DNA of 64,000 bases from Haliclystus octoradiatus (taxonomy: Eukaryota; Cnidaria; Staurozoa; Stauromedusae; Haliclystidae), in assembly GCA_916610825.1 (NCBI GenBank), contig CAKAJK010000007.1, positions 310,001 to 374,000 on the forward strand. Direction: 5' to 3'. Below, in pieces: positions 37,601-51,385 of the stretch. A model generated the notes under the pieces. That model had not been told where the DNA came from and did no database searches. It saw only the letters and a list, made by a program, of their open reading frames with translations. Made by a program: the position numbers and the translations under genes. Within the stretch, counting starts at the first letter, position 1, and each line of letters opens with the position of its first letter.

Positions 37601-39249
37601 GAACATTATTCTTGTTCAGAATTTTGCACTGATTCCAAATATACTATTTGTGAAATGATTGATCAACTATAACTCGAGTAATTCGTGTTTGAAGATTTCC
37701 TTTGTTTAAAGTTGAAAATTTGAAACTGTTAAATAGAGGTTTTGAATACAATATTCTTGTTCAGAATTTTTCACTGATTCCAAATATACTATTTGTGAAA
37801 CGATTACGCCATTATAACTCGAGAAATTCTTGTTTTAGTTTGACGTACAAAACTTTGTTAAAATTCGAAATTTCAAAACTGTACATTTTAAACTTTTGAG
37901 AACATTATTCTTGTTCAGAATTTTGCACTGATTCCAAATATACTATTTGTGAAATGATTGATCAACTATAACTCGAGTAATTCGTGTTTGAAGATTTCCT
38001 TTGTTTAAAGTTGAAAATTTGAAACTGTTAAATAGAAGTTTTGAATACAATATTCTTGTTCAGAATTTTTCACTGATTCCAAATATACTATTTGTGAAAC
38101 GATTACGCCATTATAACTCGGGAAATTCTTGTTTTAGTTTGACGTACAAAACTTTGTTAAAATTCGAAATTTCAAAACTGTGCATTTTAAACTTTTGAGA
38201 ACATTATTCTTGTTCAGAATTTTGCACTGATTCCAAATATACTATTTGTGAAATGATTGCTCAACTATAACTCGAGTAATTAGTGTTTGAAGATTTCCCT
38301 TGTTTAAAGTTGAAAATTTGAAACTGTTAAATAGAAGTTTTGAATACAATATTCTTGTTCAGAATTTTTCACTGATTCCAAATATACTATTTGTGAAACG
38401 ATTAAGCCATTATAACTCGGGAAATTCTTGTTTTATTTTGACGTACAAAACTTTGTTAAAATTCGAAAATTCAAAACTGTACATTTTTAACTTTTGAGAA
38501 CATTATTCTTGTTCAAAATTTTGCACTGATTCCAAATATACTATTTGTGAAATGATTGCTCAGCTATAACTCGAGTAATTCGTGTTTGAAGATTTCCTTT
38601 GTTTAAAGTTGAAAATTTGAAACTGTTAAATAGAGGTTTTGAATACAATATTCTTGTTCAGAATTTTTCACTGATTCCAAATATACTATTTGTGAAACGA
38701 TTACGCCATTATAACTCGAGAAATTCTTGTTTTAGTTTGACGTACAAAACTTTGTTAAAATTCGAAATTTCAAAACTGTACATTTTAAACTTTTGAGAAC
38801 ATTATTCTTGTTCAGAATTTTGCACTGATTCCAAATATACTATTTGTGAAATGATTGATCAACTATAACTCGAGTAATTCGTGTTTGAAGATTTCCTTTG
38901 TTTAAAGTTGAAAATTTGAAACTGTTAAATAGAAGTTTTGAATACAATATTCTTGTTCAGAATTTTTCACTGATTCCAAATATACTATTTGTGAAACGAT
39001 TACGCCATTATAACTCGGGAAATTCTTGTTTTAGTTTGACGTACAAAACTTTGTTAAAATTCGAAATTTCAAAACTGTACATTTTAAACTTTTGAGAACA
39101 TTATTCTTGTTCAGAATTTTGCACTGATTCCAAATATACTATTTGTGAAACGGTTACGCCATTATAACTCGAGAAATTCTTGTTTTAGTTTGACATACAA
39201 AACTTTGTTAAAATTCGAAATTTCAAAACTGTACATTTTAAACTTTTGA
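37601..39249 (+). repeat. 2,700-bp HOR copy 2, partial (5-2'-3-5-7-H)
   Basis: Units at 37601, 37900, 38199, 38498, 38797 and H 39096 repeat 34901-36549, including ttttattttgac. After this H the order switches to d monomers, so copy 2 is incomplete. Confidence 0.92.
39096..39249 (+). repeat. H half unit 14
   Basis: Standard H form at the point where the 2,700-bp HOR ends and d monomers begin. Confidence 0.92.
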
Positions 39250-39547
39250 GAACATTATTCTTGTTCAGAATTTTGCACTGATTCCAAATATACTATTTGT
39301 GAAATGATTGCTCAACTATAACTCGAGTAATTCGTGTTTGAAGATTTCCCTTGTTTAAAGTTGAAAATTTAAAACTGTTAATAGAAGTTTTGAATACAAT
39401 ATTCTTGTTCAGAATTTTTCACTGATTCCAAATATACTATTTGTGAAACGATTACGCCATTATAACTCGAGAAATTCTTGTTTTAGTTTGACATACAAAA
39501 CTTTGTTAAAATTCGAAATTTCAAAACTGTACATTTTAAACTTTTGA
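39250..39547 (+). repeat. First d monomer (298 bp)
   Basis: One A is lost in the A half (ctgttaatag for ctgttaaatag). It also has a private atttaaaactg (G to A at 39371). Its B half has cgattacgcc, ctcgag and gacatac. Confidence 0.93.
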
Positions 39548-39846
39548 GAACATTATTCTTGTTCAGAATTTTGCACTGATTCCAAATATACTATTTGTGA
39601 AATGATTGATCAACTATAACTCGAGTAATTCGTGTTTGAAGATTTCCTTTGTTTAAAGTTGAAAATTTGAAACTGTTAAATAGAGGTTTTGAATACAATA
39701 TTCTTGTTCAGAATTTTTCACTGATTCCAAATATACTATTTGTGAAACGATTACGCCATTATAACTCGAGAAATTCTTGTTTTAGTTTGACGTACAAAAC
39801 TTTGTTAAAATTCGAAATTTCAAAACTGTACATTTTAAACTTTTGA
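39548..39846 (+). repeat. Type-5 monomer
   Basis: Single type 5 with gatcaact in A, between the first d monomer and an H unit. Confidence 0.9.
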
Positions 39847-40000
39847 GAACATTATTCTTGTTCAGAATTTTGCACTGATTCCAAATATACTATTTGTGAA
39901 ACGGTTACGCCATTATAACTCGAGAAATTCTTGTTTTAGTTTGACATACAAAACTTTGTTAAAATTCGAAATTTCAAAACTGTACATTTTAAACTTTTGA
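39847..40000 (+). repeat. H half unit 15
   Basis: Standard H form between type 5 and d. Confidence 0.92.
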
Positions 40001-40298
40001 GAACATTATTCTTGTTCAGAATTTTGCACTGATTCCAAATATACTATTTGTGAAATGATTGCTCAACTATAACTCGAGTAATTCGTGTTTGAAGATTTCC
40101 CTTGTTTAAAGTTGAAAATTTGAAACTGTTAATAGAAGTTTTGAATACAATATTCTTGTTCAGAATTTTTCACTGATTCCAAATATACTATTTGTGAAAC
40201 GATTACGCCATTATAACTCGGGAAATTCTTGTTTTAGTTTGACGTACAAAACTTTGTTAAAATTCGAAATTTCAAAACTGTACATTTTTAACTTTTGA
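40001..40298 (+). repeat. d/8 hybrid monomer (298 bp)
   Basis: It has the A-half deletion of d but a B half ending like type 8. This fits an exchange that fused the d and 8 monomers, which stand side by side elsewhere. Confidence 0.85.
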
Positions 40299-42092
40299 GA
40301 ACATTATTCTTGTTCAAAATTTTGCACTGATTCCAAATATACTATTTGTGAAATGATTGCTCAGCTATAACTCGAGTAATTCGTGTTTGAAGATTTCCTT
40401 TGTTTAAAGTTGAAAATTTGAAACTGTTAAATAGAGGTTTTGAATACAATATTCTTGTTCAGAATTTTTCACTGATTCCAAATATACTATTTGTGAAACG
40501 ATTACGCCATTATAACTCGAGAAATTCTTGTTTTAGTTTGACGTACAAAACTTTGTTAAAATTCGAAATTTCAAAACTGTACATTTTAAACTTTTGAGAA
40601 CATTATTCTTGTTCCGAATTTTGCACTGATTCCAAATATACTATTTGTGAAATGATTGATCAACTATAACTCGAGTAATTCGTGTTTGAAGATTTCCTTT
40701 GTTTAAAGTTGAAAATTTGAAACTGTTAAATAGAAGTTTTGAATACAATATTCTTGTTCAGAATTTTTCACTGATTCCAAATATACTATTTGTGAAACGA
40801 TTACGCCATTATAACTCGAGAAATTCTTGTTTTAGTTTGACATACAAAACTTTGTTAAAATTCGAAATTTCAAAACTGTACATTTTAAACTTTTGAGAAC
40901 ATTATTCTTGTTCAGAATTTTGCACTGATTCCAAATATACTATTTGTGAAATGATTGATCAACTATAACTCGAGTAATTCGTGTTTGAAGATTTCCTTTG
41001 TTTAAAGTTGAAAATTTGAAACTGTTAAATAGAGGTTTTGAATACAATATTCTTGTTCAGAATTTTTCACTGATTCCAAATATACTATTTGTGAAACGAT
41101 TACGCCATTATAACTCGAGAAATTCTTGTTTTAGTTTGACGTACAAAACTTTGTTAAAATTCGAAATTTCAAAACTGTACATTTTAAACTTTTGAGAACA
41201 TTATTCTTGTTCAGAATTTTGCACTGATTCCAAAAATACTATTTGTGAAATGATTGATCAACTATAACTCGAGTAATTCGTGTTTGAAGATTTCCTTTGT
41301 TTAAAGTTGAAAATTTGAAACTGTTAAATAGAAGTTTTGAATACAATATTCTTGTTCAGAATTTTTCACTGATTCCAAATATACTTTTTGTGAAACGATT
41401 ACGCCATTATAACTCGGGAAATTCTTGTTTTAGTTTGACGTACAAAACTTTGTTAAAATTCGAAATTTCAAAACTGTACATTTTTAACTTTTGAGAACAT
41501 TATTCTTGTTCAAAATTTTGCACTGATTCCAAATATACTATTTGTGAAATGATTGCTCAGCTATAACTCGAGTAATTCGTGTTTGAAGATTTCCTTTGTT
41601 TAAAGTTGAAAATTTGAAACTGTTAAATAGAGGTTTTGAATACAATATTCTTGTTCAGAATTTTTCACTGATTCCAAATATACTATTTGTGAAACGATTA
41701 CGCCATTATAACTCGAGAAATTCTTGTTTTAGTTTGACGTACAAAACTTTGTTAAAATTCGAAATTTCAAAACTGTACATTTTAAACTTTTGAGAACATT
41801 ATTCTTGTTCAGAATTTTGCACTGATTCCAAATATACTATTTGTGAAATGATTGATCAACTATAACTCGAGTAATTCGTGTTTGAAGATTTCCTTTGTTT
41901 AAAGTTGAAAATTTGAAACTGTTAAATAGAAGTTTTGAATACAATATTCTTGTTCAGAATTTTTCACTGATTCCAAATATACTATTTGTGAAACGATTAC
42001 GCCATTATAACTCGGGAAATTCTTGTTTTAGTTTGACGTACAAAACTTTGTTAAAATTCGAAATTTCAAAACTGTACATTTTAAACTTTTGA

Positions 42093-42246
42093 GAACATTA
42101 TTCTTGTTCAGAATTTTGCACTGATTCCAAATATACTATTTGTGAAACGGTTACGCCATTATAACTCGAGAAATTCTTGTTTTAGTTTGACATACAAAAC
42201 TTTGTTAAAATTCGAAATTTCAAAACTGTACATTTTAAACTTTTGA
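42093..42246 (+). repeat. H half unit 16
   Basis: Standard H form between type 7 and d. Confidence 0.92.
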
Positions 42247-42544
42247 GAACATTATTCTTGTTCAGAATTTTGCACTGATTCCAAATATACTATTTGTGAA
42301 ATGATTGCTCAACTATAACTCGAGTAATTCGTGTTTGAAGATTTCCCTTGTTTAAAGTTGAAAATTTGAAACTGTTAATAGAAGTTTTGAATACAATATT
42401 CTTGTTCAGAATTTTTCACTGATTCCAAATATACTATTTGTGAAACGATTACGCCATTATAACTCGAGAAATTCTTGTTTTAGTTTGACATACAAAACTT
42501 TGTTAAAATTCGAAATTTCAAAACTGTACATTTTAAACTTTTGA
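42247..42544 (+). repeat. d monomer (298 bp)
   Basis: One A lost in the A half; it follows an H and precedes type 8, the standard place for d from here on. Confidence 0.92.
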
Positions 42545-43142
42545 GAACATTATTCTTGTTCAGAATTTTGCACTGATTCCAAATATACTATTTGTGAAAT
42601 GATTGCTCAACTATAACTCGAGTAATTAGTGTTTGAAGATTTCCCTTGTTTAAAGTTGAAAATTTGAAACTGTTAAATAGAAGTTTTGAATACAATATTC
42701 TTGTTCAGAATTTTTCACTGATTCCAAATATACTATTTGTGAAACGATTAAGCCATTATAACTCGGGAAATTCTTGTTTTAGTTTGACGTACAAAACTTT
42801 GTTAAAATTCGAAATTTCAAAACTGTACATTTTTAACTTTTGAGAACATTATTCTTGTTCAAAATTTTGCACTGATTCCAAATATACTATTTGTGAAATG
42901 ATTGCTCAGCTATAACTCGAGTAATTCGTGTTTGAAGATTTCCTTTGTTTAAAGTTGAAAATTTGAAACTGTTAAATAGAGGTTTTGAATACAATATTCT
43001 TGTTCAGAATTTTTCACTGATTCCAAATATACTATTTATGAAACGATTACGCCATTATAACTCGGGAAATTCTTGTTTTAGTTTGACGTACAAAACTTTG
43101 TTAAAATTCGAAATTTCAAAACTGTACATTTTAAACTTTTGA

Positions 43143-43296
43143 GAACATTATTCTTGTTCAGAATTTTGCACTGATTCCAAATATACTATTTGTGAAACGG
43201 TTACGCCATTATAACTCGAGAAATTCTTGTTTTAGTTTGACATACAAAACTTTGTTAAAATTCGAAATTTCAAAACTGTACATTTTAAACTTTTGA
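43143..43296 (+). repeat. H half unit 17
   Basis: Standard H form following the 5/7 hybrid monomer, which carries a private tttatgaaac (G to A near 43038). Confidence 0.92.
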
Positions 43297-44193
43297 GAAC
43301 ATTATTCTTGTTCAGAATTTTGCACTGATTCCAAATATACTATTTGTGAAATGATTGATCAACTATAACTCGAGTAATTCGTGTTTGAAGATTTCCTTTG
43401 TTTAAAGTTGAAAATTTGAAACTGTTAAATAGAGGTTTTGAATACAATATTCTTGTTCAGAATTTTTCACTGATTCCAAATATACTATTTGTGAAACGAT
43501 TACGCCATTATAACTCGAGAAATTCTTGTTTTAGTTTGACGTACAAAACTTTGTTAAAATTCGAAATTTCAAAACTGTACATTTTAAACTTTTGAGAACA
43601 TTATTCTTGTTCAGAATTTTGCACTGATTCCAAAAATACTATTTGTGAAATGATTGATCAACTATAACTCGAGTAATTCGTGTTTGAAGATTTCCTTTGT
43701 TTAAAGTTGAAAATTTGAAACTGTTAAATAGAAGTTTTGAATACAATATTCTTGTTCAGAATTTTTCACTGATTCCAAATATACTTTTTGTGAAACGATT
43801 ACGCCATTATAACTCGGGAAATTCTTGTTTTAGTTTGACGTACAAAACTTTGTTAAAATTCGAAATTTCAAAACTGTGCATTTTAAACTTTTGAGAACAT
43901 TATTCTTGTTCAGAATTTTGCACTGATTCCAAATATACTATTTGTGAAATGATTGATCAACTATAACTCGAGTAATTCGTGTTTGAAGATTTCCTTTGTT
44001 TAAAGTTGAAAATTTGAAACTGTTAAATAGAAGTTTTGAATACAATATTCTTGTTCAGAATTTTTCACTGATTCCAAATATACTATTTGTGAAACGATTA
44101 CGCCATTATAACTCGGGAAATTCTTGTTTTAGTTTGACGTACAAAACTTTGTTAAAATTCGAAATTTCAAAACTGTACATTTTAAACTTTTGA

Positions 44194-44347
44194 GAACATT
44201 ATTCTTGTTCAGAATTTTGCACTGATTCCAAATATACTATTTGTGAAACGGTTACGCCATTATAACTCGAGAAATTCTTGTTTTAGTTTGACATACAAAA
44301 CTTTGTTAAAATTCGAAATTTCAAAACTGTACATTTTAAACTTTTGA
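44194..44347 (+). repeat. H half unit 18
   Basis: Standard H form between type 7 and L. Confidence 0.92.
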
Positions 44348-44945
44348 GAACATTATTCTTGTTCAGAATTTTGCACTGATTCCAAATATACTATTTGTGA
44401 AATGATTGCTCAACTATAACTCGAGTAATTCGTGTTTGAAGATTTCCTTTGTTTAAAGTTGAAAATTTGAAACTGTTAAATAGAAGTTTTGAATACAATA
44501 TTCTTGTTCAGAATTTTTTACTGATTCCAAATATACTATTTGTGAAACGGTTACGCCATTATAACTCGAGAAATTCTTGTTTTAGTTTGACATACAAAAC
44601 TTTGTTAAAATTCGAAATTTCAAAACTGTACATTTTAAACTTTTGAGAACATTATTCTTGTTCAGAATTTTGCACTGAATCCAAATATACTATTTGTGAA
44701 ATGATTGATCAACTATAACTCGAGTAATTCGTGTTTGAAGATTTCCTTTGTTTAAAGTTGAAAATTTGAAACTGTTAAATAGAGGTTTTGAATACAATAT
44801 TCTTGTTCAGAATTTTTCACTGATTCCAAATATACTATTTGTGAAACGATTACGCCATTATAACTCGAGAAATTCTTGTTTTAGTTTGACGTACAAAACT
44901 TTGTTAAAATTCGAAATTTCAAAACTGTACATTTTAAACTTTTGA
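44348..44945 (+). repeat. Monomers L-5
   Basis: Units at 44348 and 44647. The second has a private gcactgaatcc in its A half. Confidence 0.9.
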
Positions 44946-46141
44946 GAACATTATTCTTGTTCAGAATTTTGCACTGATTCCAAATATACTATTTGTGAAA
45001 TGATTGATCAACTATAACTCGAGTAATTCGTGTTTGAAGATTTCCTTTGTTTAAAGTTGAAAATTTGAAACTGTTAAATAGAAGTTTTGAATACAATATT
45101 CTTGTTCAGAATTTTTCACTGATTCCAAATATACTATTTGTGAAACGATTACGCCATTATAACTCGGGAAATTCTTGTTTTAGTTTGACGTACAAAACTT
45201 TGTTAAAATTCGAAATTTCAAAACTGTGCATTTTAAACTTTTGAGAACATTATTCTTGTTCAGAATTTTGCACTGATTCCAAATATACTATTTGTGAAAT
45301 GATTGCTCAACTATAACTCGAGTAATTAGTGTTTGAAGATTTCCCTTGTTTAAAGTTGAAAATTTGAAACTGTTAAATAGAAGTTTTGAATACAATATTC
45401 TTGTTCAGAATTTTTCACTGATTCCAAATATACTATTTGTGAAACGATTACGCCATTATAACTCGGGAAATTCTTGTTTTAGTTTGACGTACAAAACTTT
45501 GTTAAAATTCGAAATTTCAAAACTGTGCATTTTAAACTTTTGAGAACATTATTCTTGTTCAGAATTTTGCACTGATTCCAAATATACTATTTGTGAAATG
45601 ATTGCTCAACTATAACTCGAGTAATTAGTGTTTGAAGATTTCCCTTGTTTAAAGTTGAAAATTTGAAACTGTTAAATAGAAGTTTTGAATACAATATTCT
45701 TGTTCAGAATTTTTCACTGATTCCAAATATACTATTTGTGAAACGATTAAGCCATTATAACTCGGGAAATTCTTGTTTTAGTTTGACGTACAAAACTTTG
45801 TTAAAATTCGAAAATTCAAAACTGTACATTTTTAACTTTTGAGAACATTATTCTTGTTCAAAATTTTGCACTGATTCCAAATATACTATTTGTGAAATGA
45901 TTGCTCAGCTATAACTCGAGTAATTCGTGTTTGAAGATTTCCTTTGTTTAAAGTTGAAAATTTGAAACTGTTAAATAGAGGTTTTGAATACAATATTCTT
46001 GTTCAGAATTTTTCACTGATTCCAAATATACTATTTGTGAAACGATTACGCCATTATAACTTGAGAAATTCTTGTTTTAGTTTGACGTACAAAACTTTGT
46101 TAAAATTCGAAATTTCAAAACTGTACATTTTAAACTTTTGA
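44946..46141 (+). repeat. 1,196-bp tetramer HOR (2'-2'-3-5), copy 1
   Basis: Units at 44946, 45245, 45544 and 45843. The last has ataacttgag (C to T at 46062), which destroys the CTCGAG site in its B half and marks this HOR. Confidence 0.92.
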
Positions 46142-47337
46142 GAACATTATTCTTGTTCAGAATTTTGCACTGATTCCAAATATACTATTTGTGAAATGAT
46201 TGATCAACTATAACTCGAGTAATTCGTGTTTGAAGATTTCCTTTGTTTAAAGTTGAAAATTTGAAACTGTTAAATAGAAGTTTTGAATACAATATTCTTG
46301 TTCAGAATTTTTCACTGATTCCAAATATACTATTTGTGAAACGATTACGCCATTATAACTCGGGAAATTCTTGTTTTAGTTTGACGTACAAAACTTTGTT
46401 AAAATTCGAAATTTCAAAACTGTGCATTTTAAACTTTTGAGAACATTATTCTTGTTCAGAATTTTGCACTGATTCCAAATATACTATTTGTGAAATGATT
46501 GCTCAACTATAACTCGAGTAATTAGTGTTTGAAGATTTCCCTTGTTTAAAGTTGAAAATTTGAAACTGTTAAATAGAAGTTTTGAATACAATATTCTTGT
46601 TCAGAATTTTTCACTGATTCCAAATATACTATTTGTGAAACGATTACGCCATTATAACTCGGGAAATTCTTGTTTTAGTTTGACGTACAAAACTTTGTTA
46701 AAATTCGAAATTTCAAAACTGTGCATTTTAAACTTTTGAGAACATTATTCTTGTTCAGAATTTTGCACTGATTCCAAATATACTATTTGTGAAATGATTG
46801 CTCAACTATAACTCGAGTAATTAGTGTTTGAAGATTTCCCTTGTTTAAAGTTGAAAATTTGAAACTGTTAAATAGAAGTTTTGAATACAATATTCTTGTT
46901 CAGAATTTTTCACTGATTCCAAATATACTATTTGTGAAACGATTAAGCCATTATAACTCGGGAAATTCTTGTTTTAGTTTGACGTACAAAACTTTGTTAA
47001 AATTCGAAAATTCAAAACTGTACATTTTTAACTTTTGAGAACATTATTCTTGTTCAAAATTTTGCACTGATTCCAAATATACTATTTGTGAAATGATTGC
47101 TCAGCTATAACTCGAGTAATTCGTGTTTGAAGATTTCCTTTGTTTAAAGTTGAAAATTTGAAACTGTTAAATAGAGGTTTTGAATACAATATTCTTGTTC
47201 AGAATTTTTCACTGATTCCAAATATACTATTTGTGAAACGATTACGCCATTATAACTTGAGAAATTCTTGTTTTAGTTTGACGTACAAAACTTTGTTAAA
47301 ATTCGAAATTTCAAAACTGTACATTTTAAACTTTTGA
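46142..47337 (+). repeat. 1,196-bp tetramer HOR (2'-2'-3-5), copy 2
   Basis: Units at 46142, 46441, 46740 and 47039 repeat copy 1, including ataacttgag (47258). This shows a direct tandem duplication of four monomers. Confidence 0.92.
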
Positions 47338-47636
47338 GAACATTATTCTTGTTCAGAATTTTGCACTGATTCCAAATATACTATTTGTGAAATGATTGAT
47401 CAACTATAACTCGAGTAATTCGTGTTTGAAGATTTCCTTTGTTTAAAGTTGAAAATTTGAAACTGTTAAATAGAAGTTTTGAATACAATATTCTTGTTCA
47501 GAATTTTTCACTGATTCCAAATATACTATTTGTGAAACGATTACGCCATTATAACTCGGGAAATTCTTGTTTTAGTTTGACGTACAAAACTTTGTTAAAA
47601 TTCGAAATTTCAAAACTGTACATTTTAAACTTTTGA
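47338..47636 (+). repeat. Type-7 monomer
   Basis: Links the tetramer HOR to the 2,400-bp HOR. Confidence 0.9.
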
Positions 47637-47790
47637 GAACATTATTCTTGTTCAGAATTTTGCACTGATTCCAAATATACTATTTGTGAAACGGTTACGC
47701 CATTATAACTCGAGAAATTCTTGTTTTAGTTTGACATACAAAACTTTGTTAAAATTCGAAATTTCAAAACTGTACATTTTAAACTTTTGA
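47637..47790 (+). repeat. H half unit 19
   Basis: Standard H form preceding the d monomer that starts the 2,400-bp HOR. Confidence 0.92.
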
Positions 47791-48088
47791 GAACATTATT
47801 CTTGTTCAGAATTTTGCACTGATTCCAAATATACTATTTGTGAAATGATTGCTCAACTATAACTCGAGTAATTCGTGTTTGAAGATTTCCCTTGTTTAAA
47901 GTTGAAAATTTGAAACTGTTAATAGAAGTTTTGAATACAATATTCTTGTTCAGAATTTTTCACTGATTCCAAATATACTATTTGTGAAACGATTACGCCA
48001 TTATAACTCGAGAAATTCTTGTTTTAGTTTGACATACAAAACTTTGTTAAAATTCGAAATTTCAAAACTGTACATTTTAAACTTTTGA
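47791..48088 (+). repeat. d monomer (298 bp)
   Basis: One A lost in the A half; first unit of the 2,400-bp HOR. Confidence 0.92.
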
Positions 48089-48985
48089 GAACATTATTCT
48101 TGTTCAGAATTTTGCACTGATTCCAAATATACTATTTGTGAAATGATTGCTCAACTATAACTCGAGTAATTAGTGTTTGAAGATTTCCCTTGTTTAAAGT
48201 TGAAAATTTGAAACTGTTAAATAGAAGTTTTGAATACAATATTCTTGTTCAGAATTTTTCACTGATTCCAAATATACTATTTGTGAAACGATTAAGCCAT
48301 TATAACTCGGGAAATTCTTGTTTTAGTTTGACGTACAAAACTTTGTTAAAATTCGAAATTTCAAAACTGTACATTTTTAACTTTTGAGAACATTATTCTT
48401 GTTCAAAATTTTGCACTGATTCCAAATATACTATTTGTGAAATGATTGCTCAGCTATAACTCGAGTAATTCGTGTTTGAAGATTTCCTTTGTTTAAAGTT
48501 GAAAATTTGAAACTGTTAAATAGAGGTTTTGAATACAATATTCTTGTTCAGAATTTTTCACTGATTCCAAATATACTATTTGTGAAACGATTACGCCATT
48601 ATAACTCGAGAAATTCTTGTTTTAGTTTGACGTACAAAACTTTGTTAAAATTCGAAATTTCAAAACTGTACATTTTAAACTTTTGAGAACATTATTCTTG
48701 TTCCGAATTTTGCACTGATTCCAAATATACTATTTGTGAAATGATTGATCAACTATAACTCGAGTAATTCGTGTTTGAAGATTTCCTTTGTTTAAAGTTG
48801 AAAATTTGAAACTGTTAAATAGAAGTTTTGAATACAATATTCTTGTTCAGAATTTTTCACTGATTCCAAATATACTATTTGTGAAACGATTACGCCATTA
48901 TAACTCGGGAAATTCTTGTTTTAGTTTGACGTACAAAACTTTGTTAAAATTCGAAATTTCAAAACTGTACATTTTAAACTTTTGA

Positions 48986-49139
48986 GAACATTATTCTTGT
49001 TCAGAATTTTGCACTGATTCCAAATATACTATTTGTGAAACGGTTACGCCATTATAACTCGAGAAATTCTTGTTTTAGTTTGACATACAAAACTTTGTTA
49101 AAATTCGAAATTTCAAAACTGTACATTTTAAACTTTTGA
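48986..49139 (+). repeat. H half unit 20
   Basis: Standard H form; it closes the 1,349-bp d-8-5-7-H module 47791-49139. Confidence 0.92.
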
Positions 49140-50036
49140 GAACATTATTCTTGTTCAGAATTTTGCACTGATTCCAAATATACTATTTGTGAAATGATTG
49201 ATCAACTATAACTCGAGTAATTCGTGTTTGAAGATTTCCTTTGTTTAAAGTTGAAAATTTGAAACTGTTAAATAGAGGTTTTGAATACAATATTCTTGTT
49301 CAGAATTTTTCACTGATTCCAAATATACTATTTGTGAAACGATTACGCCATTATAACTCGAGAAATTCTTGTTTTAGTTTGACGTACAAAACTTTGTTAA
49401 AATTCGAAATTTCAAAACTGTACATTTTAAACTTTTGAGAACATTATTCTTGTTCAGAATTTTGCACTGATTCCAAAAATACTATTTGTGAAATGATTGA
49501 TCAACTATAACTCGAGTAATTCGTGTTTGAAGATTTCCTTTGTTTAAAGTTGAAAATTTGAAACTGTTAAATAGAAGTTTTGAATACAATATTCTTGTTC
49601 AGAATTTTTCACTGATTCCAAATATACTTTTTGTGAAACGATTACGCCATTATAACTCGGGAAATTCTTGTTTTAGTTTGACGTACAAAACTTTGTTAAA
49701 ATTCGAAATTTCAAAACTGTGCATTTTAAACTTTTGAGAACATTATTCTTGTTCAGAATTTTGCACTGATTCCAAATATACTATTTGTGAAATGATTGAT
49801 CAACTATAACTCGAGTAATTCGTGTTTGAAGATTTCCTTTGTTTAAAGTTGAAAATTTGAAACTGTTAAATAGAAGTTTTGAATACAATATTCTTGTTCA
49901 GAATTTTTCACTGATTCCAAATATACTATTTGTGAAACGATTACGCCATTATAACTCGGGAAATTCTTGTTTTAGTTTGACGTACAAAACTTTGTTAAAA
50001 TTCGAAATTTCAAAACTGTACATTTTAAACTTTTGA

Positions 50037-50190
50037 GAACATTATTCTTGTTCAGAATTTTGCACTGATTCCAAATATACTATTTGTGAAACGGTTACGC
50101 CATTATAACTCGAGAAATTCTTGTTTTAGTTTGACATACAAAACTTTGTTAAAATTCGAAATTTCAAAACTGTACATTTTAAACTTTTGA
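50037..50190 (+). repeat. H half unit 21
   Basis: Standard H form; last unit of 2,400-bp HOR copy 1. Confidence 0.92.
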
Positions 50191-50488
50191 GAACATTATT
50201 CTTGTTCAGAATTTTGCACTGATTCCAAATATACTATTTGTGAAATGATTGCTCAACTATAACTCGAGTAATTCGTGTTTGAAGATTTCCCTTGTTTAAA
50301 GTTGAAAATTTGAAACTGTTAATAGAAGTTTTGAATACAATATTCTTGTTCAGAATTTTTCACTGATTCCAAATATACTATTTGTGAAACGATTACGCCA
50401 TTATAACTCGAGAAATTCTTGTTTTAGTTTGACATACAAAACTTTGTTAAAATTCGAAATTTCAAAACTGTACATTTTAAACTTTTGA
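50191..50488 (+). repeat. d monomer (298 bp)
   Basis: First unit of HOR copy 2, equivalent to 47791-48088. Confidence 0.92.
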
Positions 50489-51385
50489 GAACATTATTCT
50501 TGTTCAGAATTTTGCACTGATTCCAAATATACTATTTGTGAAATGATTGCTCAACTATAACTCGAGTAATTAGTGTTTGAAGATTTCCCTTGTTTAAAGT
50601 TGAAAATTTGAAACTGTTAAATAGAAGTTTTGAATACAATATTCTTGTTCAGAATTTTTCACTGATTCCAAATATACTATTTGTGAAACGATTAAGCCAT
50701 TATAACTCGGGAAATTCTTGTTTTAGTTTGACGTACAAAACTTTGTTAAAATTCGAAATTTCAAAACTGTACATTTTTAACTTTTGAGAACATTATTCTT
50801 GTTCAAAATTTTGCACTGATTCCAAATATACTATTTGTGAAATGATTGCTCAGCTATAACTCGAGTAATTCGTGTTTGAAGATTTCCTTTGTTTAAAGTT
50901 GAAAATTTGAAACTGTTAAATAGAGGTTTTGAATACAATATTCTTGTTCAGAATTTTTCACTGATTCCAAATATACTATTTGTGAAACGATTACGCCATT
51001 ATAACTCGAGAAATTCTTGTTTTAGTTTGACGTACAAAACTTTGTTAAAATTCGAAATTTCAAAACTGTACATTTTAAACTTTTGAGAACATTATTCTTG
51101 TTCCGAATTTTGCACTGATTCAAAATATACTATTTGTGAAATGATTGATCAACTATAACTCGAGTAATTCGTGTTTGAAGATTTCCTTTGTTTAAAGTTG
51201 AAAATTTGAAACTGTTAAATAGAAGTTTTGAATACAATATTCTTGTTCAGAATTTTTCACTGATTCCAAATATACTATTTGTGAAACGATTACGCCATTA
51301 TAACTCGGGAAATTCTTGTTTTAGTTTGACGTACAAAACTTTGTTAAAATTCGAAATTTCAAAACTGTACATTTTAAACTTTTGA

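Larger units (their letters stand above)
40001..42246 (+). repeat. Early relative (2,246 bp) of the 2,400-bp HOR
   Basis: Units: 40001 (298-bp d front with a type-8-like back: ctcggg and atttttaac), 40299 (5), 40598 (front of 7 with ttccgaatt, back with ctcgag and gacatac), 40897 (5), 41196 (type 6 with the ccaaaaatac and actttttg markers), 41495 (5), 41794 (7) and H 42093. Against the 2,400-bp unit it lacks a monomer and a half at two hybrid joints and has an extra type 5. Confidence 0.82.
42247..44347 (+). repeat. 2,101-bp contracted version of the 2,400-bp HOR
   Basis: Units: 42247 (d), 42545 (8), 42844 (5/7 hybrid: agaggttt in A, ctcggg in B), H 43143, 43297 (5), 43596 (2' with ccaaaaatac and actttttg), 43895 (7) and H 44194. 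It is exactly 299 bp shorter than the 2,400-bp unit, as expected if types 5 and 7 were fused by one unequal exchange. Confidence 0.88.
47791..50190 (+). repeat. 2,400-bp HOR (d-8-5-7-H-5-2'-7-H), copy 1
   Basis: Units at 47791, 48089, 48388, 48687 (with ttccgaatt), H 48986, 49140, 49439 (with ccaaaaatac and actttttg), 49738 and H 50037. It is followed at once by a second copy. Confidence 0.93.
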
